Source: Rhizodiscina lignyota (taxonomy: Eukaryota; Ascomycota; Dothideomycetes; Aulographales; Rhizodiscinaceae). From it: a DNA stretch of 64,000 bases. Shown here one piece after another: positions 23,352 through 34,644 of the stretch (the first letter of the stretch is position 1; the number at the start of each line of letters is the position of its first letter). Below the pieces are notes generated by a model. The model was not told the DNA's origin. It worked only from the letters and a program-made list of their open reading frames with translations, and ran no database searches. The position numbers were made by a program, and so were the translations under genes. The stretch lies in NCBI GenBank assembly GCA_010015805.1, contig ML978129.1:744001-808000 (forward strand). The letters are read 5' to 3'.

Positions 23352-25994
23352 TTACGCTAACCGCCTAACTTCTTCCGCAACGGCGTGACACAGCTCCACT
23401 CCGACTCCAGCTCCCGTGAGGACATGAATCCACAGCCGTTGCGTGTCCATCAGTCTGTCGTTCTCGCTCTTCACCTCGGCGATTTTCACCTCGCCTTTCC
23501 CTCCTTTTCCGTCCATCCTCCACAGGAACAGGTCTGGCATTCCTCCACCTCGTTGCCCATACTCCTGCGCCATAACTTTACAAACTGTACCAAGCGCCTC
23601 GCCATCGAAGCACTCAGCAATCTCTAACAAGTCAGAAAGCTCAAAACTCCAGTCTAGTCCGACCACACAAGTCTTGCGCTCATGATGCTCGTCCCAAATT
23701 GATCTGATGATTTCACCAGCTCCACCGTTGCCAATCTTGATGAGCCGATGATTAATTTCACTCAGCCTGCTGGGATAGAATGCATCCGTATGTAGATCGA
23801 GTGGACATGTCTGGAACGGTGTCTGGAAGACATTCGGAACATATTCAAACAGAATGTCATAAAACAGGTATGCGAACAGTGTGCGCACAATCCCGCCTTC
23901 GCTGTGATACCCCTTCCAACCCTGGAGACGGTAATTGCTCAAACACATTGCTTCGACGGAGCATTCACCATTCCCTTCTGCTGGGTCAAGCCAGATTGTT
24001 TTCTGGCCACGCCGCGTTGGGTGAGGGGAGCTGTTCCGTCTCCCGCTGCCATTACTCGTCGTCTCGACCGTGTCCTTTTCGATACGAACGCCAGTGATCT
24101 CCACCTCGACGGGGGCGACGAGACGTACATGAGAAAAGTCATGTTGAGCGCGCTTGGCGACTTTCAGCGCCTTCTCGAGCTTCTTGACCCGTTTCTGGAG
24201 ATCATAGTGGTGAATTATGTGCACAAGTGGGTCCTCAAGGCCTACTTCGCATGTCTGAAGAGCAATACGCTTCCAATGCTTCCTCGCTGCTTCATCAGCT
24301 TGACCAGTTGAAGAACTCAAGGCTGCCATGTAATGCTCTTCGAGAAGAGCCTTACGCTGGTACCAGTCTCCTCGCCTTGAAGTGTGGAATAGGCGTTGGC
24401 CGAGAAGCTCTGTGAGTAATTCATGTTCTCGCTTGTGGTGCTTGAGTTTGCCGTACACATAAGCTCCTTTGTGCAAAATACGCGTGTAAACCCAGGCTGG
24501 CGAAAGCCGTCGGAGATAGGCTCCTTCTCCACTTTGATAGATGCTATCTTCCTTATGTTGTTCCTCAGCGAGTAATATCTTCCATCTTGGATAGACTTCA
24601 TCGCATAGGTCCAAGATGTGTTGAAGTCCTTCATCGGTGGGTTTGCCATTGAACTCGAGTATGTTGTCGATCTTGAATTGCGTTCGCAGGGAAGCTTCAA
24701 ATTCGACTACCAATGACCGAGAAGCGAATATGTTCGCGGATCGCGATACAATGTACTCCGGGAAGTTACGTCTGGCGATTCTGGCAAGTATGATAGTTGT
24801 GAGAGATTTCTCTGTCCACTCCGTCGACCTGTAGAACACCAGATGGACACGCTCGAATAGCTTTAGAGGAGCGAGGGAAAGACGTATACATGGGCCCGTT
24901 TCATCCAAAATCTTCTGAACGAAGAAAGAGTCCCGATTCGTAACCTCATTCTGTCCTGAAACCGACGTAGCATCGTCCTCATCTGGGCCAGAATGTGGAT
25001 TGGCAGATTCTACTGAGCCGCTGCTGTCAACTCGCCGTAAAGTAGTCCAGCCAATTCCGGTTTGCTTGTTGCTCATTCTTCGGAATGCTTTGAGAAGTTC
25101 TGCCTTAGTCTTTCCTTGCACTTTGGCATCCTTTGCAAGAACTTTCAGTTCATCAAGGCGCAGGAGAGACGATGCTTCTTCAAGGGTAGTAATATGATCT
25201 TCTGAGATGTCTGCGAAGGTAAAATCTGCTCCAAGCGTAGTGCCCTTAGGAGGTTCAAGTTCTCCAGGATTTCTCTGTAGCTCAGTGCTTGATTCTGGGA
25301 GGCATCGTTTTTCTCGCAAAGTCGTGATAGCCAATTCCAAGTCGGCTATATCGCTATGGTATCCCAGTGTACCGATACGATGCCACGCCGCAGTCTTTCT
25401 CAAGAACAAGCGGACATATCTACTAAATTAGCCTCTCTTACACTAAATCCGGGGGATAGAGGGTACAAACAGATACTGTGCTTCATAGTTCAATTGTTTC
25501 CAAAATTCAAAGAGTGCTAGCTCTGTTTCGTCGAACAGATGCTTCTCATCCTCAAGGACGGTGTCCAATGCCAGATTGAATGCATCCACATAAATCGAGC
25601 TTTTGCCCCTGACCCATTTGCTCTTGCTTAAACGATCCTTCGCATCTCCGAGCTCTTCAGCTTGCCCAGCTCGGTAAGCTTCATACTCATCGATCGCTTC
25701 CTGATCGGTTTTGACTGGGGGGAGTGCAGTCTCAAGGTCGGTCTGTGAACTTTGAGGGATTCCAGCATCATCTAATGCATGCTCGGCGACACCATACTCG
25801 TCGTCCTTCGGCCGCAGTAAAGGGGAGGCGGCGATTGAGTCGATGTCAGATGTGTCCCCAGTTTCTTCTCGTCTGAGCCGTTTCACCAGTCGCGGGCTGG
25901 AGTTTTCATCCCCCTCGTAGTTCGTAGATTTTGGATGTGGAATACGGGTGCCGAGCATCCTGTTGTGGTCTGCTGTACTGCATTGCTGCAACAT
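23352..25994 (-). CDS. FAN1: FAN1-like structure-specific nuclease (VRR-NUC domain)
   Basis: Exons 25994-25477 and 25419-23352, 861 aa. The 57-nt intron (GTATCT..AGTAG) joins NYEAQ to YVRLFLRKTAAW. Features in order: an acidic N-terminal region, YVRLFLRKTAAWHRI, a SAP-like stretch (LRLDELKVLAKDAKVQGKT), a TPR-like helical region, and the C-terminal VRR-NUC nuclease with the PD-(D/E)xK signature (GGGMPDLFLW, then KIAEVKSENDRL). FAN1 cuts 5' flaps and unhooks DNA interstrand crosslinks in the nucleus. The frame stays open 40 codons upstream to a TTG at 26114; Met at 25994 is the first in-frame ATG, so a short unseen 5' exon is possible. No UBZ zinc finger is visible at the N terminus. GACGCGAC motifs lie 60-90 bases upstream. 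Confidence 0.88.
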
Positions 25995-26053
25995 GAGTGA
26001 ATTTTCCCACTTGAATGATGTTTTACGTTGAACGGGGCCGTTGTTGCCTCGAG

Positions 26054-26083
26054 TCGCGTCAACGGTGGAAGCCAAGTCGCGTC
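26054..26083 (-). promoter_or_regulatory. two GACGCGAC motifs upstream of FAN1 (MBF-like)
   Basis: Read on the minus strand, GACGCGAC-like cores occur twice within 30 bases, 60-90 bases before the proposed FAN1 start. The ACGCG core matches sites bound by MBF/E2F-like regulators of G1/S genes. A CACGTG box follows at 26098-26103. If FAN1 translation began further upstream these bases would be coding. Confidence 0.4.
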
Positions 26084-26282
26084 GATCGACACGATAACAC
26101 GTGACATATATCAAATTTTAGGCCACATTGGCAGGTCAACTTTTTGAGACTCAAAATCCATTTTACTTGTAAATGTACTTCTATAAAGCAAAGGTGCTGC
26201 TCGCAAGCAAGGACGCCGCAAAATGCTATCCTAGATTTGGACCAACGCCATCCATATGCACCACTGCAGATTCCCGATCCTA

Positions 26283-27582
26283 TCAAACTGCAACCGCCGG
26301 AGCGTCGTGCGGGATGTTCAGAATCTGAAGAACATTATCCTGTTTCGCCTTCTTCGGAGGAGCAAGTTCCATCTGAGCCGTAAATTCTCGTGCCCTTGCT
26401 CGCTTCTCTGCGCGAGGCTGCCTGTTCGTAATACCTAGAACCTCGTCCAGATTAGCGGCTTCCTCACGTAGGTCATGCATTTCCAGCGCCATAGCGCAAT
26501 CCTCATAACCTTTGCCCTGATTCATAGCCTGATATTTTGGATCTTTTCCCATCATATGTTGCGCAAGGAGAAATTTTGTGTTGCCCCATCGATTTTCCAC
26601 CGATAGTGCCATCCTGAAGTACTCCTGCGAGACGACGAACCACGGCAACTTGCCTCCTTGCTCTTTTGACCGGAAAACCGATGGGTTCTTCTCTGCTGCC
26701 GTCGCAAGCATAGCGCCATCAACGCCGTACTCTTGAATGAGTTGAAGGGCCTGCTCTCTATCCTCTACATCTCCGTTCATAACGCACGCCACACCAGCTT
26801 CTCGGCATACGGATGCGATCATTCTCAACTGTTGGCGGATGGCGCGCTCCCTAGGTCGCATAGGCGTCGTCCGACAGTGTATCGTCAATCCCGTAATACC
26901 CGTCGCAACCAACTTCCGGACAAGTGCTTCTGTCTTTTCTGATGTCTCCAGTAGTCGTATCTTCACACTTATTCCAATCTCAAACACCTGCCCAACTTCC
27001 TTCACCAATGCTTCCAAAATTGAGCACAGCTTGTCTGGTGTCCGCAGGAGCGCTGCCCCCATTCCGCCGGAAGTGCTGAACGGCTTAGGACATCCAGCGT
27101 TAACATCAATGCCTGCTACATCTCCAGCTACAAGCGTCGCGGCTTGCACGGCAGTTTCTGGGTTTGCAGTGCCGATTTGGTAGATTAACTTGCCACGTTC
27201 GAGCTCTGGATGTATTCGATAGATAATGCTTTCGCGCTGGTCGGGGTTGAGAGCTGGGTTTTTGAGGCCATTTGAGGAAAGACGGGTGAATTCGACAGTA
27301 TTCGTTCGAGGATTGATACGTCGAGTGGTGCCTATCATAGCACGATCAATCGTTTCCGGACCTGAAGACTGTCAGAAATTCCAGAGGAGTTACTGTAATC
27401 TATGACATACCCCATACTAGATCTGCGCCATATCTCAGAGCAAGGAGTCTCGATGGGAGTTCTCCAGATCTGACCATCGGCGCGAGCACGACCTTGCCGC
27501 GGTAATCAACTCCATTTCTTGGAATAGGAACGCGCTTGGATGGGAAGATTTCCGTCATGATGCGTGCAAGTGCTCGAAACAT
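26283..27582 (-). CDS. DUS2: tRNA-dihydrouridine(20) synthase
   Basis: Exons 27582-27411 and 27361-26283, 416 aa; the 49-nt intron (GTATGT..TTCAG) joins GADLVWG to PETIDRAMIG. The flavin-binding TIM barrel begins with VVLAPMVRSGELPSRLLALR. The catalytic Cys is in VNAGCPKPFSTSGGMGAALL; GLTIHCRTTPMRPRERA and MNGDVEDRE are further Dus motifs. It reduces uridine to dihydrouridine in the D-loop of tRNA using FMN and NADPH. The Dus2 subgroup is inferred from the APMVRxGxLPxRLLAL start. A Lys/Arg-rich C terminus follows the barrel. The start could be either Met 27582 or the next Met (MTEIF); the frame continues upstream to a TTG. Confidence 0.9.
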
Positions 27583-27947
27583 CCCATAACTGGGCTGTGC
27601 GGATGTTCGTGGATAGCGATAGTAGAAGGTTGACGCTGAAGAGTCAACTTCCAAAAAAAGTTCCGACTGCGGGCCGGGACTTGGATCACCGCCATACTTC
27701 GTAAATTGACACCGTGCCAAAGCTTCAGTGCAAACAACTTAGAAAAAGAGCCAATTTCGTTTCCATTCCCTGGCTAGCTAGAACGTGTTTTGTTTCCTCT
27801 CAAACATTAGAAGTGGCTGCGTGGCGAAAGGTTCATATGTCCTAGATCCTGTCCCGTTCGATATTAACCACGGCATTTCGAATCTCTGAAAGATTTTATC
27901 ATATTTAAATCTCAATCTTATTATTATAATCGCTATCCCTACCAAAT
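27583..27947. promoter_or_regulatory. divergent promoter region, DUS2 and DUF3605 genes
   Basis: 365 bases between two outward-facing starts. AT-rich near the right end before ATG 27948. I recognise no specific site. Confidence 0.45.
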
Positions 27948-28643
27948 ATGACGCAGGACGTCTCCTCAAATGCACCATCAACAGAGATCAATGAATCCTC
28001 AACTGAGGAGCCACCACCCTTTCCACTCACGACAATAGACCGCGAACTTCTGGCGATGAAAGATGAGGACTTCACGCCAATATCATGGGATATGCTGGCC
28101 CATTACATATCAACTAACCAATTGGAAGAGCTGAAACGGTTTCCTTCCCAATTGCGCCTCTATCTCGCCTGGAGTCGCGACATCAAAGCCAAGTACGGCA
28201 ACGTCACCAACTTTATCCTCCAAGAGCGATTAGGCTGGGTGCCACTACCATCTTCAGATCCCAATGCTGCACCACGGTTCGATTACAAGGACCCCGTGCC
28301 ATTCAAAGAGCCGAGCGACTTCAAAGTGCTGATTAATGATTGGCCCTATGGCTTTGCGAAAGGGATCATGCACATTGTCGTGTGGCTGAAGACGCCCGTA
28401 CCAGCGGATCCCGAGACAGGAATGATCACCGATGAAGGTGCGACATTGATTAGAGATTTTATGGAGCGATACTTTGTCAAGAGAATGAGAGAGACAGGGT
28501 TGCTGGGGGAGAAAGAGGAGAGTCAGAAGCGGGTTATGTGGTTCAAAAACTGGATCAAGCTACAGAGCGTCAGGGCCATTGAGCACGTCCATGTTCTTGT
28601 TCGGGGTGCAAGTGAAGAGCTTTTGCAAGAATGGCGCGGTTAG
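27948..28643 (+). CDS. DUF3605 protein, GIG1-like
   Basis: Intronless, 231 aa. After an acidic, Pro/Thr-rich start of about 30 residues comes the DUF3605 domain: ISWDMLAHYISTNQLEELKR, RLYLAWSRDIKAKYGNVTNF, the hallmark INDWPYGFAKGIMHIVVWLK, and a helical C terminus with WFKNWIKLQSVRAIEHVHVL. The best known member is the N-acetylglucosamine-induced protein 1 of Candida; the biochemical role is not established. The domain is rich in conserved Trp, Tyr and His, which would fit a soluble enzyme-like or binding fold (inference). Confidence 0.85.
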   Translation: MTQDVSSNAPSTEINESSTEEPPPFPLTTIDRELLAMKDEDFTPISWDMLAHYISTNQLEELKRFPSQLRLYLAWSRDIKAKYGNVTNFILQERLGWVPLPSSDPNAAPRFDYKDPVPFKEPSDFKVLINDWPYGFAKGIMHIVVWLKTPVPADPETGMITDEGATLIRDFMERYFVKRMRETGLLGEKEESQKRVMWFKNWIKLQSVRAIEHVHVLVRGASEELLQEWRG

Positions 28644-29214
28644 AACGTGACCGAAGGTTGAAATGGCGCTTCAACAGTAGCACCGGGTGGATTACATCAG
28701 AATAATGGAAGGGGGTTGGAGTCGTCGTGATGAGTCGTCGTGACTTAGATCCACCACACGCAGAAAAAGTAGGACATGCAGAACAGGTTTAAAGAGTCGT
28801 GTTCAAAGGCCGATACCAATAGAAATACATGAATGTCGCAGCCCTGGGTATGGTGTGGTGCAATTCGATCCTTCAGACTCCATCCATTCCTCGCATCGCG
28901 AAACATATCCCCTCTCAGTCCCAGCAGTCGCTGACGCTCTCAATCAAAACGCGTTCAATTACGCCTGGTCAGAGGCGCAATGGCCGCATCGACCGGATCG
29001 ATCAGATTCACAATGCATATGGAGTCTGTATTGGGGAATTGTATATCCTTTTACCTGTAGAAGATGGCCCTGGCTGGGGATCCCACTCTGGAGTGATCGA
29101 TCTGGGTTCTGCTACGGTCCACCAAGTGCTCGGATGACGAAATCCTTCATGCCTGAGCGACTTTCAGCAAGAGCTTATAAAACTCTTTTACTGTGAAGAA
29201 ATTGGAAAAGATCA
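28644..29214. other. convergent intergenic region
   Basis: 3' flanks of the DUF3605 gene (+) and CK2 alpha (-). A 113-codon plus-strand frame at 28855-29196 overlaps the CK2 3' end side and has no recognisable domain; I do not call it a gene. Confidence 0.5.
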
Positions 29215-30399
29215 TTACGAGTGGGTCGATTGAGCAACGTGGTTCTGTGCAGCAGCTTGGCGCACAGGGTTGAAGTAAGGGTGAGCCATGGCTTCCTTCG
29301 CAGTGAGGCGCTCCTGGAATATTATTAGTATATCGTTTATAGAGAAGCGCCAGAACAGAACAAACCTGATGGTCATATCTAAGAAGTTTGTCCAAGAAAT
29401 CGATGGCATCGTTGCTGATAAATCGCTGATTGTCGGAATTGATGAAGCTATGCCAGCTCTTCTTCGGGAACCTCCCAAGGATGTCATCGTACTGCGCGTC
29501 AAGCTCGATGTCGTACTTGTCCAAATAGTCGAACAGCTCCTCCGTACCCAGCACCTTTGCAATCTTCACCAGCTGGTCGGAATTGCTGTTGCCGTGGAAG
29601 AACGGCTCCTTCCGGAAGATCATTGACGCAAACATCGCACCCAGAGACCACATATCAAGCGAGTAATCGTATTCTTGAAAATCGACCAGCAGCTCTGGGC
29701 CCTTGAAGTATCGCGAAGCCACGCGCACGTTGTATTCCGTGCCTTGATGATAGAACTCCGCCAATCCCCAATCGATCAGTCTGAGCTTGCGCTTCTCGTG
29801 ATCTATCATGACGTTGTGCGGCTTGACATCCCGGTGCATGATGCCTTTGCTGTGGCAGTAGTCGAGCGCTTTGAGGAGTTCGAAGATGTAGTAGCGCACA
29901 TCATAGTCGATGAACTTCGGGTAGAGACTGCGGAAGTCGGTATTGTTGACGTATTCGAAGATCAACGATGGGGTCTTGCTCTTTCAAAGTAAGATGTCAG
30001 CGAAAATGGTCTATGTTCGCTCCATACACTGCCCTCCACTTACCTGGTTATCTCGCACAACATCCAGCAGCGCAACGATATTCGGCCCTCCGGACAGGTT
30101 CTGCAGAATCTTGATCTCGCGCTTTATCTTCTTCTTCTTGACTGGCTTGAGGACCTTGATGACGCATTTCTGATAGTTGACGATGTTTATGCCTTCAAAT
30201 ACTTCAGAGTATTTCCCCCTGCCTGATACTCGAGTTAGTCACAGGGCTCTGCGACCAGATATCCGCGCCTGAACAGCCACTAACCTATCTTCCGTACAAC
30301 CTCATAGCTCTCCAATGCACCCCAGGAGATGTTCACACTATCGTAGTCCCAATAGGACCGGGGCATATTGGCGTTAACATCCGCGTAGACCCGCGCCAT
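29215..30399 (-). CDS. CKA1: casein kinase II catalytic subunit alpha
   Basis: Four exons: 30399-30285, 30222-30044, 29980-29366, 29313-29215; 335 aa, the normal length. The N terminus ([20 protein letters not shown]) is typical of CK2. The glycine loop [12 protein letters not shown] begins at residue 38, the catalytic Lys is in KCVIKV (about 61), and the substrate-recognition run KKKKIKRE follows. The catalytic loop HRDVKPHN starts at 147 and the DWG variant of DFG at 168, diagnostic for CK2. It phosphorylates Ser/Thr in acidic contexts, in nucleus and cytoplasm, as a tetramer with beta subunits. Whether it corresponds to CKA1 or CKA2 of yeast cannot be decided. It shares a 347-base divergent promoter region with RPP1. 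Confidence 0.95.
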
Positions 30400-30746
30400 C
30401 TTGCGCGACCTGAGTCTCTACCTCGTTAAGATCGATATCAGGGCTGGATGGTTGATGTTGAAGTGGAAGACGTGTGCGCGACGACGTTTGACAAAGATTG
30501 GAGCGAGATCTGCGCAAATTTGCGCTTCGTCCAGCTTTAAAGGCAGGCGATAGTGGGGGGTGTTAGTGTTCAGGTCGAGCCTCCCCACAAGTGGTGGCCA
30601 TTGCGGAGGCTGTATCGGAATCAATTTTTGCCGAACTCCGAAGTGTGACATCCCGGCCCCAGTCAAAAGTTGAAGAGCTTCAACTGGGAACAATAGAAGC
30701 GCTTCCTTCATCTCATTACGCTTCCGAGTCAACCAGGTGATCAATC
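30400..30746. promoter_or_regulatory. divergent promoter region, CK2 alpha and RPP1
   Basis: 347 bases between outward-facing start codons. The antisense frame at 30418-30744 shows no family features. No specific motif is recognised. Confidence 0.5.
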
Positions 30747-31769
30747 ATGTTCTATGACTTGAACGTTCCCTGGACCGACAACAATGTCGAGCTCCAGCGC
30801 ACTGTTGCCTTCCTTCACGAACGTGAGCGAATGACCGCCCCGATTGCAAGCATATCGTAGTAACAGCTGCTAGTGGGGTACGATGTCATCGCTCTCACCA
30901 ACCATATATCTGGAAAAGTTCCAAATGATCTAGTAAGTTAAATTGGGTCAAGTCTTTCATTTTTACTTCAAATATCTAACAAGATTCTGTAGAAACCACC
31001 AATACCATCTCCATTACCCTTTCCTACTCCACCCAAACTTCGCTTCCTCCGCCGATGCACCCTCTCACTCTCCGATCCCGCCCAAAACCACCGCATTTCA
31101 GCTTTAAATCAAGCCTATGACATCCTTGCTCTTCGTCCTACGGACGAGAAAACGCTTCAACAAGCCTGCACCAATCTCGATTGCGACCTCATATCCCTCG
31201 ACCTGACGATCCGTTATCCCTTCTACTTACGCTTCACCACGCTTGCCGCAGCGCTAAACCGTGGCATCAAGTTCGAGATATGCTACGCAGCTGGTGTCTT
31301 AGCGTCGGATAGCCACGCGAGGCGCAACTTGATCAGCAATGCGACGCAGTTGATTCGAGCGACGAGAGGAAGAGGCCTGGTAATTAGCAGCGAGGCGAGG
31401 AGAGCGGCGGGATGTAGAGGTCCATGGGACGTTGTGAATTTGGCGGCGGTGTGGGGTCTCAGTCAAGAAAAGGGAAAGGAGGCAGTTAGTACACTGGCTA
31501 GAAGCCTGGTGGTGAACGCTGGTCTGAAAAGGACGAGCTATAAAGGTGTGGTGGATGTCGTCTATGGTGGAGAGGCCCCATCTTTGTCTGCCCAGGCTAA
31601 GGGGAAGGGCCAAGATGGAAGTAATAAACGGTCCAATGGAGAGATGGAAGGTATGCAGGAGAACAGAAAGTCCGAGAAGCCGCTGTCAAAGAGGGAGATG
31701 AAAAGACAGGCCAAGAGGGCAAAATTGGAGGCAGAGCAAACTGGGCAACCGGAAAATGCAGCATCTTAG
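30747..31769 (+). CDS. RPP1: RNase P/MRP protein subunit RPP1 (p30 family)
   Basis: Exons 30747-30822, 30874-30932, 30993-31769; introns of 51 and 60 nt; 303 aa. The start MFYDLNVPW and the spliced FLHELGYDVIALTNHISGK match the RPP30 family. The barrel-type core includes CDLISLDLTIRYPFYLRFTT and GIKFEICYAAGVL, then RGLVISSEARRAAGCRGPWD. The C terminus is Lys/Arg-rich (KREMKRQAKRAKLE), as expected for RNA contact and nuclear location. The protein is an essential subunit of RNase P (5' maturation of pre-tRNA) and RNase MRP (pre-rRNA processing). In intron 1 I use acceptor 30873 rather than the AG five bases earlier, because only that keeps frame. Confidence 0.9.
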
Positions 31770-31854
31770 AAGTCGCTTGCATACGCCAGAATCGAAGGCA
31801 TGAGACAGTCCACGGATGGCGATCCGAAGAAAGTGATTCCACTGCAACGAGATA

Positions 31855-33533
31855 TCACAATCGCGGAGCAGGGTGCCACTTCGCATAAGGATGGTCGGAC
31901 GTAAGAGGAACAAGATGATCCACATCGGACGTGTTGAGCAGCCTGGGATGCACCTGGGAGAGGTTTTTGATGCCAATGAGCTTCATGACACTCTCCATCT
32001 CGTCTTTCAAGACTGTTCTCCACATTAGCATGACTGGTTCCATCACAATTGGGTAAGTACCACGCGTACTGTCAACGAGGTGCTCCGCTCCCTCCGTGCC
32101 GTAGTTCAGCGAATACAGAAACGTCCTTCCCATTCCCACCGCTTTGGCTCCGAGACACAGCGCCTTGATGATGTCGCCGCCTCTTCGTATCCCGCCGTCG
32201 ACATAGACCTCCATGCGTTCGAAGATCTCCGGACATTGTTTATGCATCTCCAGCAGCAGCAAAATCGACGGCGGTGCGTAATCCAGGTTCCTTCCGCCGT
32301 GGTTGCTCAGCAAAATACCATCCACTTTATACTGCATTGCGAGCTTCGCATCCTCAGCGCAGGTAATGCCTTTAAGCACAATGGGAAGATCGGTAAGACT
32401 CCGTATCCAGTCTAAATCAGGCCAAGTCAGAGCTTGATCGATGTAACTGCCCATCGTGCGTGTCAGTCCGCCACCCTTTTTATCCGTGACGACTCGCTGA
32501 CCCGTTACTGGGTTAATGACGACCTCGTCGACTCTGAGACGTTCGTCAGATTCGCGCTTAGCTCTGCCGGCGGCGTCAACAGTCACGAATATGGCACGGA
32601 ATCCAAGTTTGGCGGCCTGAGCGATGGTCTCTTCAGACTTCTTGCGATCCTTGTTCACATAGAGTTGGAACAAGAAGGGGTAATCTGGAGCTTCTGCAAG
32701 AACTTGATCCAAGGGGTGACTTGCGGCGGTCGATAGCTGAGATTGCTTAACATGTGTATTGGTAACAGGATAGAGGGGAAGCTTACGATCTCCAGAATGC
32801 CTGAAGATTTTGCTGCTCTTGCCAGGCCCTTCTCTCCTTCGGGATTGATCATCCTGGCCAAACCAGTGGGACAAATGAATAGCGGCACCTTCACTGGAAT
32901 GCCAAGAATGCTGCTCGAGGTATCAACTTCGGCAACATCTTTCATGACCCTGGGCCGGAACCATATTCTCTTGTACATGGATTCATTCATATCTCTGGTC
33001 CAGCAGTCAGTAGCAGCGGTTGAGTAAAACGCGTAAGTCTTCTTCGAGGCTGTCCGTGCGGCAACCTCTTCAAAGTCGTAACTACAAATTGTCAGCCTAG
33101 TCATTGCACATGCAGAAGACTTGTGGAACACTATACGCGTTGATGATGTTATGTAATGGTGGCTTCTCATTTTCTGGAACGGCCTGAGTTGGATTTGCCG
33201 CTACCGGCTCCTGAGCCCATTCTGCATTGATAGTTGAACGATCGAGGTTGCCTTTGAAACACTCGGGGGAGAGATTGTCCCTGACGATTGATGGGCTGTG
33301 GAATTCCGCATACGCTTTTGTGGCATCGCGTCCAGCATATTTCAAGATGACTGGGAGAATTAGATTTTGCTTGACGAAGTGGTACGGTGCAGAAACTGAC
33401 GCGAGGCTCCCCCAGGATGGTCATATACAAATGTCGTGACATCCCAAACTTGGTCATCAATTACAATCCAGCAGTCTGAATCCTTCTTGTGCTGAGATAT
33501 TTCTTGAGTGGAGACCAGTTTTACATCCTCCAT
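31855..33533 (-). CDS. CYB2: cytochrome b2-type L-lactate dehydrogenase
   Basis: Four exons: 33533-33401, 33350-33137, 33081-32787, 32736-31855; 507 aa. The N-terminal cytochrome b5 domain has the heme ligands His39 (VYDHPGGAS) and His62 (YAEFHSP). The FMN-dependent alpha-hydroxyacid dehydrogenase domain follows: ICPTGLARMINPEGEKGLAR, FQLYVNKDR, and the active-site His near 360 in LLSNHGGRNLDYAPP, then VYVDGGIRRGGDIIKALCLG. It oxidises L-lactate (or a related hydroxyacid) and passes electrons to heme. No clear mitochondrial presequence is present; the frame extends to ATG 33584 (17 more residues) without creating a convincing one. At the last intron two in-frame acceptors exist (32747 and 32737 side); I chose the one giving the shorter, family-like spacing. 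Confidence 0.88.
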
Positions 33534-34644
33534 CGTGAGAATCAAATGGAATGAACGGAACTGATTATGCTTCCTGAAAGGCAAGAAGATTATGGAAATA
33601 TGCAGACCAAACCAATAAAATCCTAGGTATTAGCTAGAAAATTCTTTTGCACATATCGTTTATCTTAAAACGCCTCCATTCCCGATCTCTCTTGGCCGAT
33701 ATCCGATATGCCCACGGAGGCTTTAGTTATAATGTCCAGCTGGTCAAAAACCTTAAATGTTTATGTCAGCTTTGCCTTCTCTCAGCGACGAAGTCCGTAG
33801 CTTCACAACAAACAATTTCCTACGTAGAAAAGAAGATACTATAAGTAATATTTTAGATTATAAAACTAAATAGCTATAAAAATCTATAACTTTTAAGTCG
33901 CGTTTTCACGGATTTTAGGTATACAGAAATCGTGCTCTGTACGCTGTCTTGGCATAGTCTGTACGTCAATCCTCACGTGACTGAAGAGGCTAAGCTACGT
34001 CGGTCTTAGTCAGGCTGCTGCCGTCTGGACATTATAACTAAAGCCCACACGGGCGGTATGCCTCCGCGCACGGTACAAGTCCGATCGGAAAAGTTAGACC
34101 AATTCTGGATGTATTGACAGATGTTATGCTATGGTCAGCCGTAAGGCTTAATGCGTACCAGAGTAGGTTTCCGGTCAAAATACTTTCTTCTGCACAGAAT
34201 TGATGAATCTCACTAATCTTTTAACCTCTCAAAGCATCTCGCAGAAAGGCTCACAATGCCTAATATGGACCTCGAGAACCGTCTCTTCGGTGACGGCACC
34301 CCCATTTCCATCGTCCAATAACTTGTCTATCTAGCTCCCGTATGCTACTCTACTTGGGGATACAATACATGGGACCTGCAGTAGGCTCTTGCAGAGCAGC
34401 AACCGTCCAACTATCACTTAGGAAAACATCATCGTGTATTTCTATACGGACAAAATCACTATAGCGTTGTTTTACTGGGTGGATCATTTCCCCATGCATT
34501 TCTAGTCTCATTCGCAATACCACATGCCCCTCATGTCAATACGGCATACTTTGAACCGAGATGACTAGGCACGAGAAGATGGTAGGCTTTTCTGAAAGTC
34601 CAGTGGGTTCTCTCACAAAGTTTCCAATACATCTTCTCGATTTA
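33534..34644. other. intergenic region with AT-rich island
   Basis: Promoter side of the lactate dehydrogenase on the left and of the GH79 gene on the right. It includes an AT-rich island at 33835-33897. No gene, terminal repeat or transposase-like frame is evident. Confidence 0.5.
33835..33897. other. AT-rich island
   Basis: About 60 bases of nearly pure A/T, interrupted by few G/C, next to sequence of ordinary composition. It might be a remnant altered by C-to-T mutation (RIP) or simply an AT-rich spacer; no repeat unit can be defined. Confidence 0.5.

Noticed and set aside
28855-29196. 113-codon plus-strand frame in the convergent gap before CK2 alpha
   Set aside because: Some stretches look protein-like, but it has no recognised domain, overlaps CK2 3' sequence and lies where two 3' UTRs are expected.
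30418-30744. 108-codon minus frame between CK2 alpha and RPP1
   Set aside because: Fills a divergent promoter region and shows no conserved motif.
33835-34560. AT-rich island and following sequence as a transposon relic
   Set aside because: No terminal repeats, transposase-like frame or target duplication could be found, so it is listed only as AT-rich sequence.
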